Positions 33,651 through 47,086 of a stretch of 64,000 bases of DNA are shown piece by piece. Numbering within the stretch: the first letter of the stretch is position 1; every line of letters begins with the position of its first letter. The translations under genes were made by a program, and so were the position numbers. Under the pieces are notes generated by a model, which saw only the letters and a list, made by a program, of their open reading frames with translations, was not told the DNA's origin and searched no databases. Source of the stretch: Calliphora vicina. Its lineage: Eukaryota; Arthropoda; Insecta; Diptera; Calliphoridae. The DNA is taken from positions 21,021,701-21,085,700 of the forward strand of contig NC_088783.1 of NCBI RefSeq assembly GCF_958450345.1, written 5' to 3'.

Positions 33651-35948
33651 TAATTTTATTTTATAAAATTAAAATCAAGATATTTAAGAAAGCTATCCTT
33701 AATTCAATTTCTGAACAATGGAGGGTTACATATATGATGTTTGTAGCTGATTTTAAACAACATGACATTGTCAAAGAAGGCTGTAGCAGACCAGAAAATG
33801 AATTCCCATCTGCAAGTGTCTAAATTACTGATTCTTTGAATTATTACAAATAAAAATAATATTAATGCTTAGTGGTTAGTTGGTTATATTATTCAAATTA
33901 AATTTCTGCAAAATCTCTACATTGGGAAATTGTGCCTTAAAGGTTTGAAACAACAAACTCTCTTTAATTTCCCATTAAATCCTGTTTGTTTAACACAACA
34001 TGTGTCAGTGTGTTTGTTTGTTTTTGCATGTGTATGAATTTGACCTCCAAAAAGTATGCTTTGAATAATTCATTCATTATAGACATTACATTAAAAATGC
34101 ATAACTTGTGTTCAGCAAAGTTTTCTGCTTGAAATGGGTACGTTACTTTTCAGTTTTTTTCGTTTTTTTTTTTTTTTTGTTTTCGGCTGTCAGTCAGGCC
34201 TTTTATTTTATAATGTTTGACAGGAATTAAGTAAATCTGCTGTTATTTGGAGTTCTAAATTGTTTGATTTATTGTTGTGAAGGGTTTGTTGATGGTTGCA
34301 TGAAAATGTAATCTTTACGTTGTTTTTTGCTCCATTACCTGTCAGAATATTAAAAGGGCTGTTAAATTTAAATTGTTAGAAATTTTGAGAAGCCATGAAA
34401 GCTAAATTAAACCTTAAAACAGTTTATTCAATTTCATTTTCTGTAGCTGAGTCAAAGGGAGCATATCAACAAAAATAAATAATTTGTAAGTTTTTGTTTT
34501 TGCCAGACATTTAAAGACATCTTACATAATGACAATTTATATAGAATTTTGAGTCTACAATAAACAAAACCTACATACATATTTTCTTTAACAAATTTCA
34601 TGCATACAATTTCAAATATTTATTTAGCAGTGTGATGCTAAAGAACAACACGTCATAAGATAAATGCGGACAGAGCAAACGGAAGTTCAACTGAAAGTGT
34701 CACGTAGTTAAAACATTATCACGGACGCACAAACACGCACACATCCTCACACACAAAGACCCAATCAAATACATAGACAATGTTTGTTTTGTTATTGACG
34801 TTTGTTTTAAAGTGTGGCAAGTAGCATTCGTAATGATGTCAATGTAATACAAGTGACAGCATCACTATTACACTGTCACACAAGGAGCAACAGCAAATGA
34901 TATATTATGCTACCATTTATGACTAAAGGTGGTATTTTAGTGTGTGTGTGTGACTCAATGTCAATAGTAAATGTTTTCGTTTAATCAAAAAATATACAGC
35001 ACCACAGTTGTCATAAGAGAAATCTAGGTGTGTGCAGAGCAAAAGGCAAGCATATGTCACTTATGTTTTGCTGCATGTATGTTTCTGTGGTTAATTGTGA
35101 ACCAATTAATAATTTTGTGCATTCACAAGACATCGGCCAAGTTGTAGAAACCACTCAACCATACAAGTAACAAAATCAAACCAATAAATCATTAGACTAC
35201 TAAAACATACAAAGAAACACACAAAACTTGATCCACAACATCCTTCCTTTTCCACTTTACTGCCGGCCTCAACATCGATGATGATGATGACAATAACATT
35301 GTAATTATGTTTGTTTTTCTTTTGGATTTTGTTTGTCTATGTTGTCTTGTCTACTTTAAAAGTTATACAAATTAATCAATGTTTTTTAAGTACAAAATGA
35401 CTTAAGGTAAAATTTAAAACAAGTTTTTATCCCAGCACCAAACGAAAAATATTTCTTAGAAAATTACAGTCTGGTTTTTTAAAGCTATTTTTCATTCCAT
35501 ATTATTTGAATTAATTCTTAGAAAGTGTATTTTTTACCTAAATTATTTCATTAAAATAATATAAAAATCTGCTGTTTAAAAATTATTTATTTTCTTTTTT
35601 TGCTGGGATATGAATGGAAATGTTTTGAAAATTTTAAAGAGAAAAGAAAGAAAAATGAAAATTTGTTGGAGTTTTACAAGTACATAGACAACTTTTACAT
35701 AGAATAAAGAAATATTTACGAAAGAAATGTAATCTATTTTGAAATAAACGTTTCTTACTGATTGTATTAAAGTTTATTTTATTTTGGGGCGTATGATGAA
35801 CGTAAATATAATAGAAATTAGTAGTAATCATACGTTTGTAGATCTTTTGAAGATAAATTTAGAAATAAATTGTAGAAAAGGCAGCTTGTATTGGCCGTAT
35901 GACTGAAAAATTCGATATTTTTCACAATTTTAGCTTTTGAAACAGTTA
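33651..35948. other. Intron-like sequence (copy 2 of 6017-8158)
   Basis: No gene seen. 33651-33807 is retained only in this copy. The rest follows 6025-8158 with few differences. A T run of about 16 lies at 34167-34182. Confidence 0.5.
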
Positions 35949-37050
35949 AGGACTGAAATCAAAAAATCTTAAAATACACATATGGTTTTTTTTTATTATT
36001 ACAATTTTCATAAAATATTATTTTTATAGTTCTAATCAATAGTGGTGCATTTATGAACCATTTCCTGAAACCCTTCCATTAAGGTTTTTATTAAGCTTTC
36101 TGTCACGTTGTTCGAACCTTTTTTGAGCTCTTCAACCCCCTTTAACAAGATCCCAATATATATCCACTGGCCTTAGCTCCAGGCAGTTTGGAGGATTTGC
36201 CTCTCTTGCTACAAATACCACATTATTGTTCTTGTACCAGTACAAGACCTTGCTTACCATAGTGACAGGATGCCAATCAGGCCAAAAATAAGTGGATACA
36301 TTAAGGAGTCTTATGAATGGAAGCATCCTTTTTTGCAAACAAGTCTTGATGTAAATTTCGGTATTTATAGAGTCCTTTGTAACTAATCTTTTGCTGCAAC
36401 TGCATATTGGTTGCCATTCTAATAACTTTTTGGAAAAATTTTCTGCTTATGGGTAATAAACGTTTCTACAAAATTCCGGCGAGCATCAGCAATATATAAA
36501 TATTGACCTGGAAGCTGCGAAAAATGTTCCATACATACATCTCGTCATTCATTATGCAGCAGGTAAATTTTTTGTATAAAATTTTACTTCAATTTCCGTG
36601 CTCTGCCTTTTAGCAGAGTTCCTGTCAGGAATTTTTTGTGCCTTGTATGTTTTTAAACCTGCATTGGCTTTAATTTTTCATACCAAATAGTCCGAGTACT
36701 GAGCTAACCGGACTGCTTTAATACCAGATGTATTGGGAGCTCTCTTAAAAATGCTTTCTTCTTTCTTTCCTTCTACATGAACCAGTTTTTCTTGTTCTCC
36801 CTATACTATTTACTAACATTGGAATCAGATTGATGGCAGACGTTTGATTGTTTGGCCGACTATTTGCAGGACCAAGGTGGATTTTTGTTGAAAATATTAA
36901 ATAATTTTAGTACCCACTTTTTTCCGTCACTCATTTTAATCAGATTAACAACAAATGAACATAATTGACATTAAACATAATAACTGACTTGATCAAAAAA
37001 AAAAAGTTTTAATTAAAAACGTGTGTTAAGGTTTTCTCGATCTTAGTCCT
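35949..37050 (-). mobile_element. Tc1-like transposon relic, uninterrupted (copy 2)
   Basis: 1102 bp with ends AGGACTGAAATC and, read from the right, AGGACTAAGATC. Flanked by TA on both sides (35947-35948, 37051-37052). Empty of the hAT that splits the copy 1 version. Carries the - strand transposase relic below. Confidence 0.85.
36040..36930 (-). pseudogene. Tc1-like transposase relic (copy 2)
   Basis: Read on the - strand from about 36930 (MSDGKKWVLKLFN). N-terminal helix-turn-helix part around 36720 (VRLAQYSDY). The best-preserved section 36338-36132 reads LQKRMLPFIRLLN, YFWPDWHPV with the second catalytic aspartate, NNNVVFVAREANPPN, and CLELRPVDIYW where the last acidic residue is usually glutamate (LRPIExYW) but is aspartate here. 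The first aspartate region (MNDE/MTR) is frameshifted. Multiple stops. A typical Tc1-like transposase is about 340 residues and the remnant spans most of that length, so it decayed by point mutation rather than truncation. Confidence 0.85.
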
Positions 37051-37074
37051 TAATTCGCTTTTAATTTGTTACCT

Positions 37075-38640
37075 ATGACATTCCGAGCCAAAAGAACTGA
37101 GAACATCTTTAGAGGCCAAATACAAATCAAGTCAATATCGGATACTCTATTCCAAAGTTAAGCATATCCCAGAGAGAGTGTTCTGCATCGATCAAAACAA
37201 ATAGTCGTCAGACTGGGCAAGGTCTGGACTATAAAGCGGGTGATGCAAAACTTCCCATCCACTTCATTCTAAATAATTTTTAACAGGTATTGCAACATGA
37301 GGCCAAGCGTTGCACAGTGGCGCCCGAAGAACAATTGAGGTTGCAAAAATCAAAAATTCCATGTGCCCCTAAAAAATATTGAATAAAACAATTTTGCAGT
37401 AAATTGCCCAACGATTTCCAGTATGCTACTCTTATTACAATCAGATTGGTTCAGAAGATATAACCCTTCAAAGTTTTTTTAATTTGGTCCGCTTTCAGAT
37501 ACAATATGTCGGAAACTATGTAGCGGATCGTCTTTGCTTTTGATTCTATTGATAGATCTATTTATTAGGAAAGGAATAAACAAAAATTGTACTGTTTGCT
37601 TTGTATTTGTCCAGGTAAATAGATATTTACCAACTATCCATTTTTTCAATGTTTCTCAACTTTGATGGAAAATAAAAAAAAATATCAATCACGGTTTATT
37701 GTTAAGCTTTGATATTTTTACAAATAAAACTTGAGTGTCTGTAATTCTCAAACACTCTATAGTTTTATTTGTATAATATCTTTAGTTTTTCTAAAGCCTT
37801 TTGGAAAAAGGTTTCCTGATGATCTGGCCTAAGCAACCAGTGAAATGCGCATAGGAACTAGCTTATCCTCCAACAATAAATTTTCAGTGAATTTATCAAA
37901 TTAAAAATTGGGAATTTAGCATAAAACAATTTTACTAAAATACTAATTTTGTATTCCCGAATAACCTTTTAACGATCAATTTCTATATTTGCCATATTTT
38001 CAAAATAAGTTCTTTGAATATTCCTATACCTAATGCAAAAATTTCCAGCTGCCCGTCCTTGCCCCATTTTTTGCTACAGTTGAAATTTTGACATATAACC
38101 GTGAAAAACCAAACAAAAAAAATTCCCAAAAAAAATTTTTTTTTTAATCTTTTCTGGAATAATTTTAAATCATAAAAGCCTTTAAACGAAACATAAAAAA
38201 TCTAAAATTTAAAAAAATATTTTATTTTACTTCCCATAAAATTGATTTTTTGCAGGTATAGAACCATTTTCAAACACCCATTTCATAGGCTGATAAATTA
38301 TCTATCATATGCCTTTTAAATTTTTTGATTATCTCATTTGGTTCAAAAGTTATAATTTTATTTATATAAATTCAAATGACGCTACTTGTTGTCATGTTTG
38401 AATATTACGGTTTCATGTCTGGCCGCATATTCTGGGCGTTTTATGGTCAATGCTCGCTTTAAACGAATCAGTTACATTCGGTACTGGTTCCCTGTGATGA
38501 TATGGCTAGCTGCTCATAATGGATACGACACATCTGTTCCTACCAAATACAGAGAATTACCATAGCACCATGGATATTTAACTTTGGTGCTGATTCCGCT
38601 GGTTAGCCGGGCATCACATTCGCAAGTAATTATTTACTTT
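37075..38640 (-). pseudogene. mariner transposase relic (copy 2)
   Basis: - strand, C-terminal part at 37250-37090: WEVLHHPLYSPDLAQSDDYLF, holding the third catalytic aspartate (YSPDLAPSDYYLF in active mariners), followed by a broken tail with SGI and LASK. The middle part continues at 38395-38640 beyond a Transib-like insert. The N-terminal third, including the first aspartate, is missing. Same insertion as 11080-12435 but better preserved around the catalytic motif. Inactive. Confidence 0.8.
37313..38385. mobile_element. Transib-like non-autonomous element, right end decayed (copy 2)
   Basis: Left end CACAGTGGCGCC preceded by CGTTG (37308-37312). The right end, intact in copy 1 as CGCCACTGTG+CGTTG, is reduced here to CGCTAC. 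Has about 295 bp (37678-37975) lacking in copy 1, bounded by ATCAAT direct repeats, so copy 1 probably lost it by microhomology deletion. Confidence 0.55.
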
Positions 38641-39530
38641 ATAGAATACTCAGAATACTCCCTAAAGGCATTTATAGACAGCAGTACTGAGTATTAGCAC
38701 TTTTCAAATTTAAAATATTATTGAAATCATTCGGTATTTCAAAAAATCGGTTCGAAAAAACATTCATTGTTTCCACGATTTTTTTTAAAACTTTATTTTA
38801 TGTTTTTTTGACAGTTTTGTTTGCCTTAAATGTATTTAAAAATACATACCCAACACATATGAAAATAAATAGTTTTTGAATTGTTTTAAACAAATTTTGT
38901 ATAAAGACCGTAAATCAAAAAAATCATTTAGTATATTTTAAAATTCTAATACGAATTTTGTTTAGACGATGAAATTGTATTATGATACTTGAATTTTTGA
39001 CAAATATTAATACTCAGTATTGGCGTCTATAAATACATTAAGATAGATTTCAGACTTAGTTTATAAAAAGCGGACAATTAAACCTGAGTTTCAAATTTTA
39101 ATAAATTTGGAACAAGTAAGTCACGATGCGATATGAAAAAAGTTTCTTGGGAGTTTAATCAAATACAAAATAGTAGATATGTTTCTTTTTATGTTTAAAT
39201 TTTAGTTCAAATTTAAATACATACATACATTAATGAAATTAATAAAATAACGATTATATTTAACTTTGGTTTCAATTTCAATAGATTTTTATTTATAATT
39301 TTGTTTTGTTATTTACATTGGTTTTATTACTCTTTGACAGATTAAAATTCATAGCCTAAAAATACTATAACATTATTATGACTTTTTGTTACACAACGTA
39401 AATATTTTAATACATTTATGTTATAAAACTCAATTTAAATACGACAAACTTAATTTATTAATCCATTTATGAGAATTAAATTATAAATTTATTTTTATTT
39501 ATATTTATGTGTGTATATATGTATGGTTGC
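38641..39530. other. AT-rich sequence (copy 2)
   Basis: No gene seen. Includes the empty site of the copy 1-specific MITE near 38760. Confidence 0.5.
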
Positions 39531-39956
39531 GTTAGAAGCTAAAAGGCCTAATTCCACATTTCGAAATTTTTTTAGTTTTAAGAAAGATTCAATAAAGAAT
39601 AAAGATTTAAAAAAATTAGTTATTTTCAAATGAATTCTGCTTTAATTTTTGTATATTTATTTAAAATTATGTATTAGAATTAATATTAGAATTAAGTTAT
39701 TATGAATTTTCTTTTAAATAAAAATAAATTTTTCAGTGGTTAAACCAATTAACTCCGTATAATTGTATTTAATGTCCAAGAAACTTATTAAAAAACTTTT
39801 TTATTTCAGAAATTTAAGCATTAAAAGATAGTTGAATTAATGAGAAGTGACTATAACCATTTATTTACCTTTTATATATTTTGGAAATTAATTTTTCAAA
39901 CATCACTAATTTACTCTACTTTTTATTTTGTGGAGTTAGGCCTTTAAGCTTCTGAC
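39531..39956. mobile_element. MITE with 27-bp inverted ends (copy 2)
   Basis: As 13731-14130. The ends now carry a few more mismatches (GGCCTTTAAGC on the right) and the interior is about 25 bp longer. Confidence 0.8.
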
Positions 39957-41137
39957 ACATCCATATATAGTTTAAATTAATGTAGAAAATATTGTTTAAT
40001 AAATAAAGCAATATGTATGTATTCTCTTATGAAACATAAATTAAATTAATATTAAATAATGAATAAATTATAAATTATAAATTACAATAAACTGTTTCAG
40101 GGTTAATGAAATCATACAAAAAAAAATGGAGAAAAAACTGGCGGTCACAGGGGAGCGAATAAATATAAAGCAATTGATTTAATATGAATCAAAAATATTA
40201 GTAAATGGTTGGTAAATGAAGCTCAAAAAAGTAAATTATTTTTAATTCTATAACAATTGGCTACCTTCTGTTAATTTAACCAGAAAAATTTTAACAATAG
40301 TTATGATTTCGCAATTTTTTTCATGTTTCCCTTATATGTTAATTGTTTGAAATAATTCATTTCCACCTAACTTGCAAAACTATTCAAACATTTTTTTTGT
40401 TCACCCTTTTTTTACATATGAACAATTTCCAATCAGACAAAATTTTGTTGTTTCGTTTTAATATTTTTAAAATCCATACTTTCAACACAACAAAAGCCCC
40501 AAACAAAGTGGTTCCTAAAGTTGCCAAATCAGTGTTGATCCCCCGTTTCAGAAAAAAAATACACATTCTGACACCCACAATCCCAAACCACTTTGCAGCA
40601 ACCGTAATTGTATGCAGATTTTATGAAGTATGACGCATGAATTGTGTGCACGTAGTTGAGTAGAGAGTGCACATTATTATGATGCATATAACAAGACAGA
40701 GTAATGGATAGTAAAAGAAACATTATAGACTAAATAATTTGTTAAATAATTTATAATTTATTTCAACCAATATCCATTATTTTTTTGTGATTTTTTGAAT
40801 GAGATCCTAAGACCCATTCCATAGATACATCTACACAGAACGGAAACTAGAAAAACTCAAAAAAATTCAAAAATTCACGTAGTTTTTTACTAATACATTC
40901 CCACCAGGTTTTTGACAACTGAGTTAGGTGTTTGACAGGATAGTTCCCGATATGTGTGTATTTATCTATGATCAATTCCATTATATTTTTTGAAATAAAC
41001 TTGTTTGCATATTTTGCCCTTAATGGCACATTTTTGCATAGATTCGGTATTTATTTATGGCATACTTTGACTTTTTTAGAGCATATTTGGCAATTTTAGA
41101 GCATATTTACCTTTTTGTATACATAGAAAGAAATCCA
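39957..41137. other. AT-rich sequence with hAT-end fragment (copy 2)
   Basis: No supported gene. 40990-41110 carries GCATATTT/TTAGAGCATATTT words of hAT-end type. The sharp rise in identity to copy 1 begins at its right border (41135). Confidence 0.45.
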
Positions 41138-41256
41138 ATGGTGTTAAATCACAAGATCTAGGGGAGAATTCTGATCACAAAACCGATATAGTCGACTACC
41201 AGTAAATGGCTCATGCAGTAATCGAATTGTTTCACGGGATATATGGCATGTGACTA

Positions 41257-42340
41257 TTGTTTATAAACCGGTTAACCGAAAAACCGGGTTTTCATCGAAA
41301 TCTCGGTTTTTTGCGAACCGGTTAATTTAAAATGCTGATTTTCGGTTAACCGTTTTATCCGGTTTTTATCACTCGGTTAACCGGTTTTTAAAATTTGGGA
41401 CTAAAATTAATAAATCTGTTTTTGTGCATTTTTATATTCATTATTGGTCTGATTTGAAACCTAAACTGCTGATTTACAATACAAACCTCTTTAGATTAAT
41501 ATTTTTAAGAGTTTTCTAAATAATACAGGACTATGAATTTACTGAAAAACTTTTTCAGTATATATTGCATATAATGAAACTATTAAAAATTTAATTCCGC
41601 ATAATTCTAGAAGGTAAGCTAAGTCATAATAAACGTTAATTTGAATTTGATTTACATACCTTCTTCCAATAAATTTAACTACATTAGTGTGTTTTGTTCT
41701 TAAAATTTCATTTTATTATTCATTTCAAAGTTCTTTTCAGAAATATTACAGGGGACACAAAAAACATTATAAAATTCATGATTTGAAATATTTTTGAAAT
41801 CTGATAATAGAGTTTTATTAATTATTTGGTATGATTTAAAATGACAAATTATCACAGCTAAGGAGAAGTGAGTTTGCATCTTATAGGTCCTTTTTGGGTG
41901 TTGTAACATTTTCTGTTTCATATCAAAAAGTCGAGGTGATAATAAATTTTAAAATTATCAAGTATTTAATTAAAAAATTGGTTGAAATTTAATGAATAAA
42001 CCAATAATTAAAACAAGTATTACATATTTAGTAACATGTTTATACTCAATTCCATTTGACTGAGATAATAATTTTTAAATTTTTACAAAATAAAATGGAC
42101 TTAGCACCTTTGTATATTTATAGTTATTTAATATTAACTATTCCTGACTACTAAAAACTACAAATTTTAAAGCTCTGTATACTTTATAGGACATTTTATG
42201 TTTTCTACACATATGTGACGGTTAACCGGTTTAACCGGTTTTTTCGATATCGGTTATCCAAAAAACCGGTTTTCTAAAAAAGGCCAATTTTCGGTTAACC
42301 GACAAACCGGTTTTTTAAAAATTCGGTTTTTTAAAAACAC
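41257..42340. mobile_element. CCGGTTAACCGG-rich TA-flanked element (copy 2)
   Basis: Identical to 15385-16468. Confidence 0.7.
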
Positions 42341-42466
42341 TACATGTGGCACTATATTGTAGCTCACATCAATATTATCTAATTTAGACAGAAAGAACTC
42401 TCTTATCATATCTCCAATCGTGCACCATTCAATGATGATGTGTCCAGCCCAAACTTCACTCTAAAC

Positions 42467-42804
42467 CAGGGAAAGGCAAAACATGGGCGCCGCGTTTTTC
42501 ATTTACTCTTCTCTTACATACGTGTGCACACGCATTGTAGAGAAATAAACAACTTTTAATCAGTCTAGCTTGAGAACTCAAACAAGCAGGTTGTGTATCG
42601 TTTTTTATCGCAGAATTTAAGAATCAGCGTTGCCAGTGAAAAAAAATATGTCCCAACATTTAAAGATGTATGATGAACAATATGAGATTTTTAATTGGGG
42701 AAAAGCGACGAAAGTTTACTGGCAACACCGATTCGTGGTGAGAGCGGAGAGAGTGTATAACTAATACAATCGTAAAATGCAGTAGTATAGGTTGCCTTTC
42801 CCTG
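42467..42804. mobile_element. hAT MITE, CTCTAAAC duplication (copy 2)
   Basis: Identical to 16595-16932, including both flanking CTCTAAAC octamers. Confidence 0.9.
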
Positions 42805-43353
42805 CTCTAAACAGTGACATGTTGTGGAAAAATATGTTGTTCGACAATCTAAATGCGACTATTTTCATGGCAAACAAAGTCATGAAGGTGGAAAATGTGA
42901 AAATATGAGAATGGTTTATAAGTTTCACCACCTTGGAATTATTATTATAAATATTTTTGGTTATACTGTTTTATAAAATTGCAATATTTTGTGGTTTCAA
43001 TTTAAATTAAAGCTCTTTTGTGCTTTTCATGCATTTGGTTGGCTGCATTTGCTCTCGTTTGCTTATGACATACATATAACATTTTTTTTTTCACAGCCAA
43101 CAATGCATTCATTCATACATTTCCATTAGGATGGCCTCAAAAATAAAGAAAGCGGGGGGCTTAAATTTCAAAACGATTTCTTCAGATTGATGCTCCAGCT
43201 AACTGGGAATTACTGCACTAATTGGGAGGGTTTTGTTCTAGAATAGATACAAGATAGGAATGGATGTAGTGCTTACTGCTGCAGAGTTATGGGTGAAGTA
43301 AGTAATTATAGTTTAATTGGGAAGGAAAGTTTTACTTTGTAGAAACCTACGAT

Positions 43354-43621
43354 TCACATGATTGTGTCAATCATATATATGGTTGCAGTAAACAAGAATA
43401 TGTTTGTGACAACCATTTTTATGATGATGGATTTACCATAAAAATGATTGTCACAAACATATACTTGTTTACAGCAACCATATATATGATTGACACAATT
43501 ATGTGGTTACCACAATCAAATAAATAATCACTGTAACTATAATATTGTTAAAAAACTTTTAAAAATGTTGAAATGGTTACAGTAAACATGTACAACTACA
43601 TATATTTTTTATCTGGGTGTA
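43354..43621. mobile_element. Palindromic MITE (copy 2)
   Basis: Identical to 17482-17749. Arms 43354-43423 and 43437-43506. Confidence 0.7.
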
Positions 43622-44029
43622 TTTGGCAACCCCATCCTCTCTTACATATAGGAGCAGCCGTAAATGAATATCAGAGAATCTGGTTGGATCACGATAGAAA
43701 CAATAAATATCGATTGGGAAACTTAATATTTACTTCTTGGGTATAACAATGAGATCTGTTTTTGGATGGATTGTAATGATCATCTTAAGCAAACGTTACC
43801 AAGAATTTCATGTGGATCAGACGGTATGGATTTAAACTAATAACTTCAAAAAAATACATAAAATCACTCAGACATTGTGATATGATTTTACATATAGCCC
43901 CTCAAAAAAATTCATTGAAATACAAACATTTTATGCTGGTACTTTCAAATCCAGGGCTTCTTATTCAACAAGGATATACAGACCTAGAGTAAGACTTTAA
44001 AAACATAAAAGAATATCTACATTAATATA

Positions 44030-44957
44030 AAGAAGTGGCCACTTAAAATCCGTGTGGATTAAAGCGAGCATAACTTTCAAATGAAACAACGTATGTTAAC
44101 ATTTTATACATGAAATTAAAGGTAATTTATTAAGCTTTAAAAAAAATGTAACCGTAGGTTTATTTGTCTTTATTGCGAATAAATTTTCTGGCTTTTCTTC
44201 TTATGCCTCCCATTAATAGCTGCACAACTTTTCTTCCCACTTCTACCATTGTTCCAACATATTTATTCCACTTTGTTCTCATCAAAATCTGGTTATTTAC
44301 TGTACCTGCACTTCTTTTCCATTTACGTTTAACAGTTGCCCAGTATATCTCGATTGGACGAAGATTTGGGCAATTTGTTTAATTGATGTGTTTTGGTATA
44401 ACATCAATATTATTCTCATTATACCACTTCATAGTTGTATTTGAGTAATGACAACTTGTCATTGAGTAATGACAACTTGGCTAAAACTTTTTATCAGATG
44501 TGTGATGTCTTATAAATGACATCAATCGCTTTTCCAAACTCTCTTTTTATATATAATTCTGAAAATTCTTTAAAAACATGTCTGAAAAGTTGACACTTCA
44601 AACCGCAGCTGCGGATTAATATTTTTGTTCAATTTTACGTATTCATATTTAAACGCCACACAACCTCGAGCTACCGAGATGTAAAATTTTTGACATGATA
44701 TCTGCCGAAAATCTGATTTTGGCTATCATATAACCCGACAAAGTCGGATTTTCTAGATATTTGTGCACAATTTTTTTCTCCAGCTTCTTTTTCCATTGTG
44801 TCTAAACTTTTTAAAACCAAACATAATGACTTGCAATTCATTGTAGAAAAGCGGTAGATTTGTTGTTAAAAACATATGAAAATCTTTTTCCATTTTGATA
44901 ACAGGGGGCGTTGTTATGATTACTACAGTACGTACGGATTTTAAGTGGCCACTTCTT
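44030..44957 (-). mobile_element. Tc1-like transposon with perfect inverted ends (copy 2)
   Basis: Identical to 18158-19085, TA-flanked. Confidence 0.9.
44164..44492 (-). pseudogene. Tc1-like transposase C-terminal relic (copy 2)
   Basis: Same remnant as 18292-18620, with NCPNLRPIEIYWATVKRKWK around the last catalytic glutamate and the same stops upstream. No differences from copy 1 seen. Confidence 0.8.
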
Positions 44958-44959
44958 TA

Positions 44960-47086
44960 GGAGCCCTCCTAATGTCCATATGCAAATAACAAAAAAAAAA
45001 CGTTATTATCACAAGCATCATCATGATTCTTTTTATTATCGCATTGATTGCGAGTTACTGTACAATACAGAAAAATATGTCAATTGTCTTTTTTTTTTGT
45101 TGAATTTCATTTACCATGATGAAACTGCTCACTGTACCTGCAATTTATAATTTATTCATTATTACATTACATCACCATAGTATCCATTTCCACCTAGAGA
45201 AAAACACATGGCTGCAAACATACATATAAAGTTCCTTCAAATACATATAAAGTTCCTTTCTATTGGAGGTTTTCTAATTTTCATAATATTTTTAAAAATG
45301 CCTTGTGGAACCATCTCTCGATTTCAGTGTTCAGTTCCATAAAATTACAAAAACCTCGCGATTTAATTCGGTTTTTTTGCTTTTTGAAGACCCGAAAAAA
45401 CACAAAAGTATGTGACTGAGGAATTCAACTGATTTCAAATTGTCTTATTCTCTATATAATCACAACGTTTTTGAGGCTTTCTAATTCTCATTTATAATAC
45501 ATCTTAATGGAATCGAATTTTTATAATCCATTTTCCTTCAATATGACTCCTCAAGTTCTGGTTTTTTTTAACAGATTTGGAAAATATTGAATCTTTGCAA
45601 TATATTAAAATTTCAAACTCTTTGAAGGAAAAACCTATTCACGTGTTTATGCAATTTTGTGGAACTGAAATCGACAGCCTCCATAATTGTTTGTATAGAT
45701 CTATACTAGAATTGACACAACGTTCAACCCTATCGCAGTTTGCTTTTTATTTTGGCCCAATACCTTGCGATAAGTTGATGCTGAGGGTCATTTGGTGAAT
45801 TACTTTATTTATTATTTAACATATTGACATATTAAGTTTCTAAAACATTAAACAAAAATATTAAAAATGTAAATACATTTATAAACTAAACTTACTTTTA
45901 ATTTGATTTGTTTTACCACCATTTTATCTTTGATTAATGGCAGCGTTTCGCACACTTCTTTACAATAGGAATATATGAAATCTTAAGGGAATCCTTAACA
46001 TATTTTTCCAACTAACATAATATACAACATTTTTCTACTGAATTTTATATAAACAAATCCATAGGGGAATGCAAAAAGTTCTTTCCGAACAACTAAAGCC
46101 TAAATAAAACTTAAACGTCCTCGTGCATACCATTTTGTAACATGTTCATAAATAATGTTCTTATTAAACTAAAGAAAAATTTGCACAACAAAATTAAATT
46201 GTGTGTGATTTACGTTTTAAATCAAAAATTTACAAAATAATAATCTTCATATATGTTCAAAATTTATTTATTTATTGTATAAAGGTAATAAAATACAATT
46301 TGTTTATTGTTATAACAACAAAAACAATAGAGAGATATTTGTTTATTTAACCCCTAAACAACCATTAATAATTGATTAATGTGAGGTAGAACAAATTTAA
46401 TGGGGGAAAACAACAATAATTTTAAACATTAATTACGCTCATAAATAATTCTAATGCAGTGGCCAACTGACGTATGAGTGATTTTACTACATCAAATTAC
46501 ATATTGATGTTACGTATACGCAACATTAATTTAAAATTATTTTTCATAGCATATTTATTGAATTAATGTGGGTGGCATGCACAAGTAAGAATATGCATTA
46601 CATATTTTATTTAATAATATTTTATTATTAATTTTTTCTTTCTTAAATAAATCTAACAAATTTTCTCTTTTACAAATGCTTTTCACATGTTTAACAACAT
46701 GTTTATTAGAATGCTTGTTTGTTGTTTGCCAAGTTTATAAGCAAAAAAATATAATATTTCCTTCAATAAAAAACAGTATGATTTATGTACTTGTGTGAAA
46801 AAGCTAAAACTGAAGTAAACATTATATGAAAATATTCATGCAAAATGTTTTTCCAAAACTCACAGTAATTTAAAGTCACCATAAATCTGATGAAAGTTTC
46901 CTTAAACCTTCTCTATGCCTCCGCGTACATGACTACTTAGCAGCCATGTGTTTATTTGAGAGCATGTTGTATTTATGTTTGTTTTTGTTTTGTGGTAGGT
47001 AAGTGTTTGTTTACAATATTAATAAGCTAGTATGTGGGTCTATTGACAAGTCACTAAATGAATTTGAGACTATTGTTTTTATTATT
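44960..47086. other. AT-rich intron-like sequence (copy 2)
   Basis: Equivalent of 19088-21214. It holds the single substitution I found in the identical zone: T at 46328 against A at 20456. Confidence 0.5.
46967..47004 (+). promoter_or_regulatory. Weaker candidate ratchet splice motif (copy 2)
   Basis: GTGGTAG followed by GTAAGTG, junction 46998/46999, identical to 21126/21127. Confidence 0.25.

Larger units (their letters stand above)
41138..42857 (-). pseudogene. mariner-like transposase relic split by two MITEs (copy 2)
   Basis: Base-for-base equivalent of 15266-16985 at offset 25872, with the same two insertions, frame breaks and CHIYPRETIRLLHEPF motif. I see no difference between the copies. 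Confidence 0.65.
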
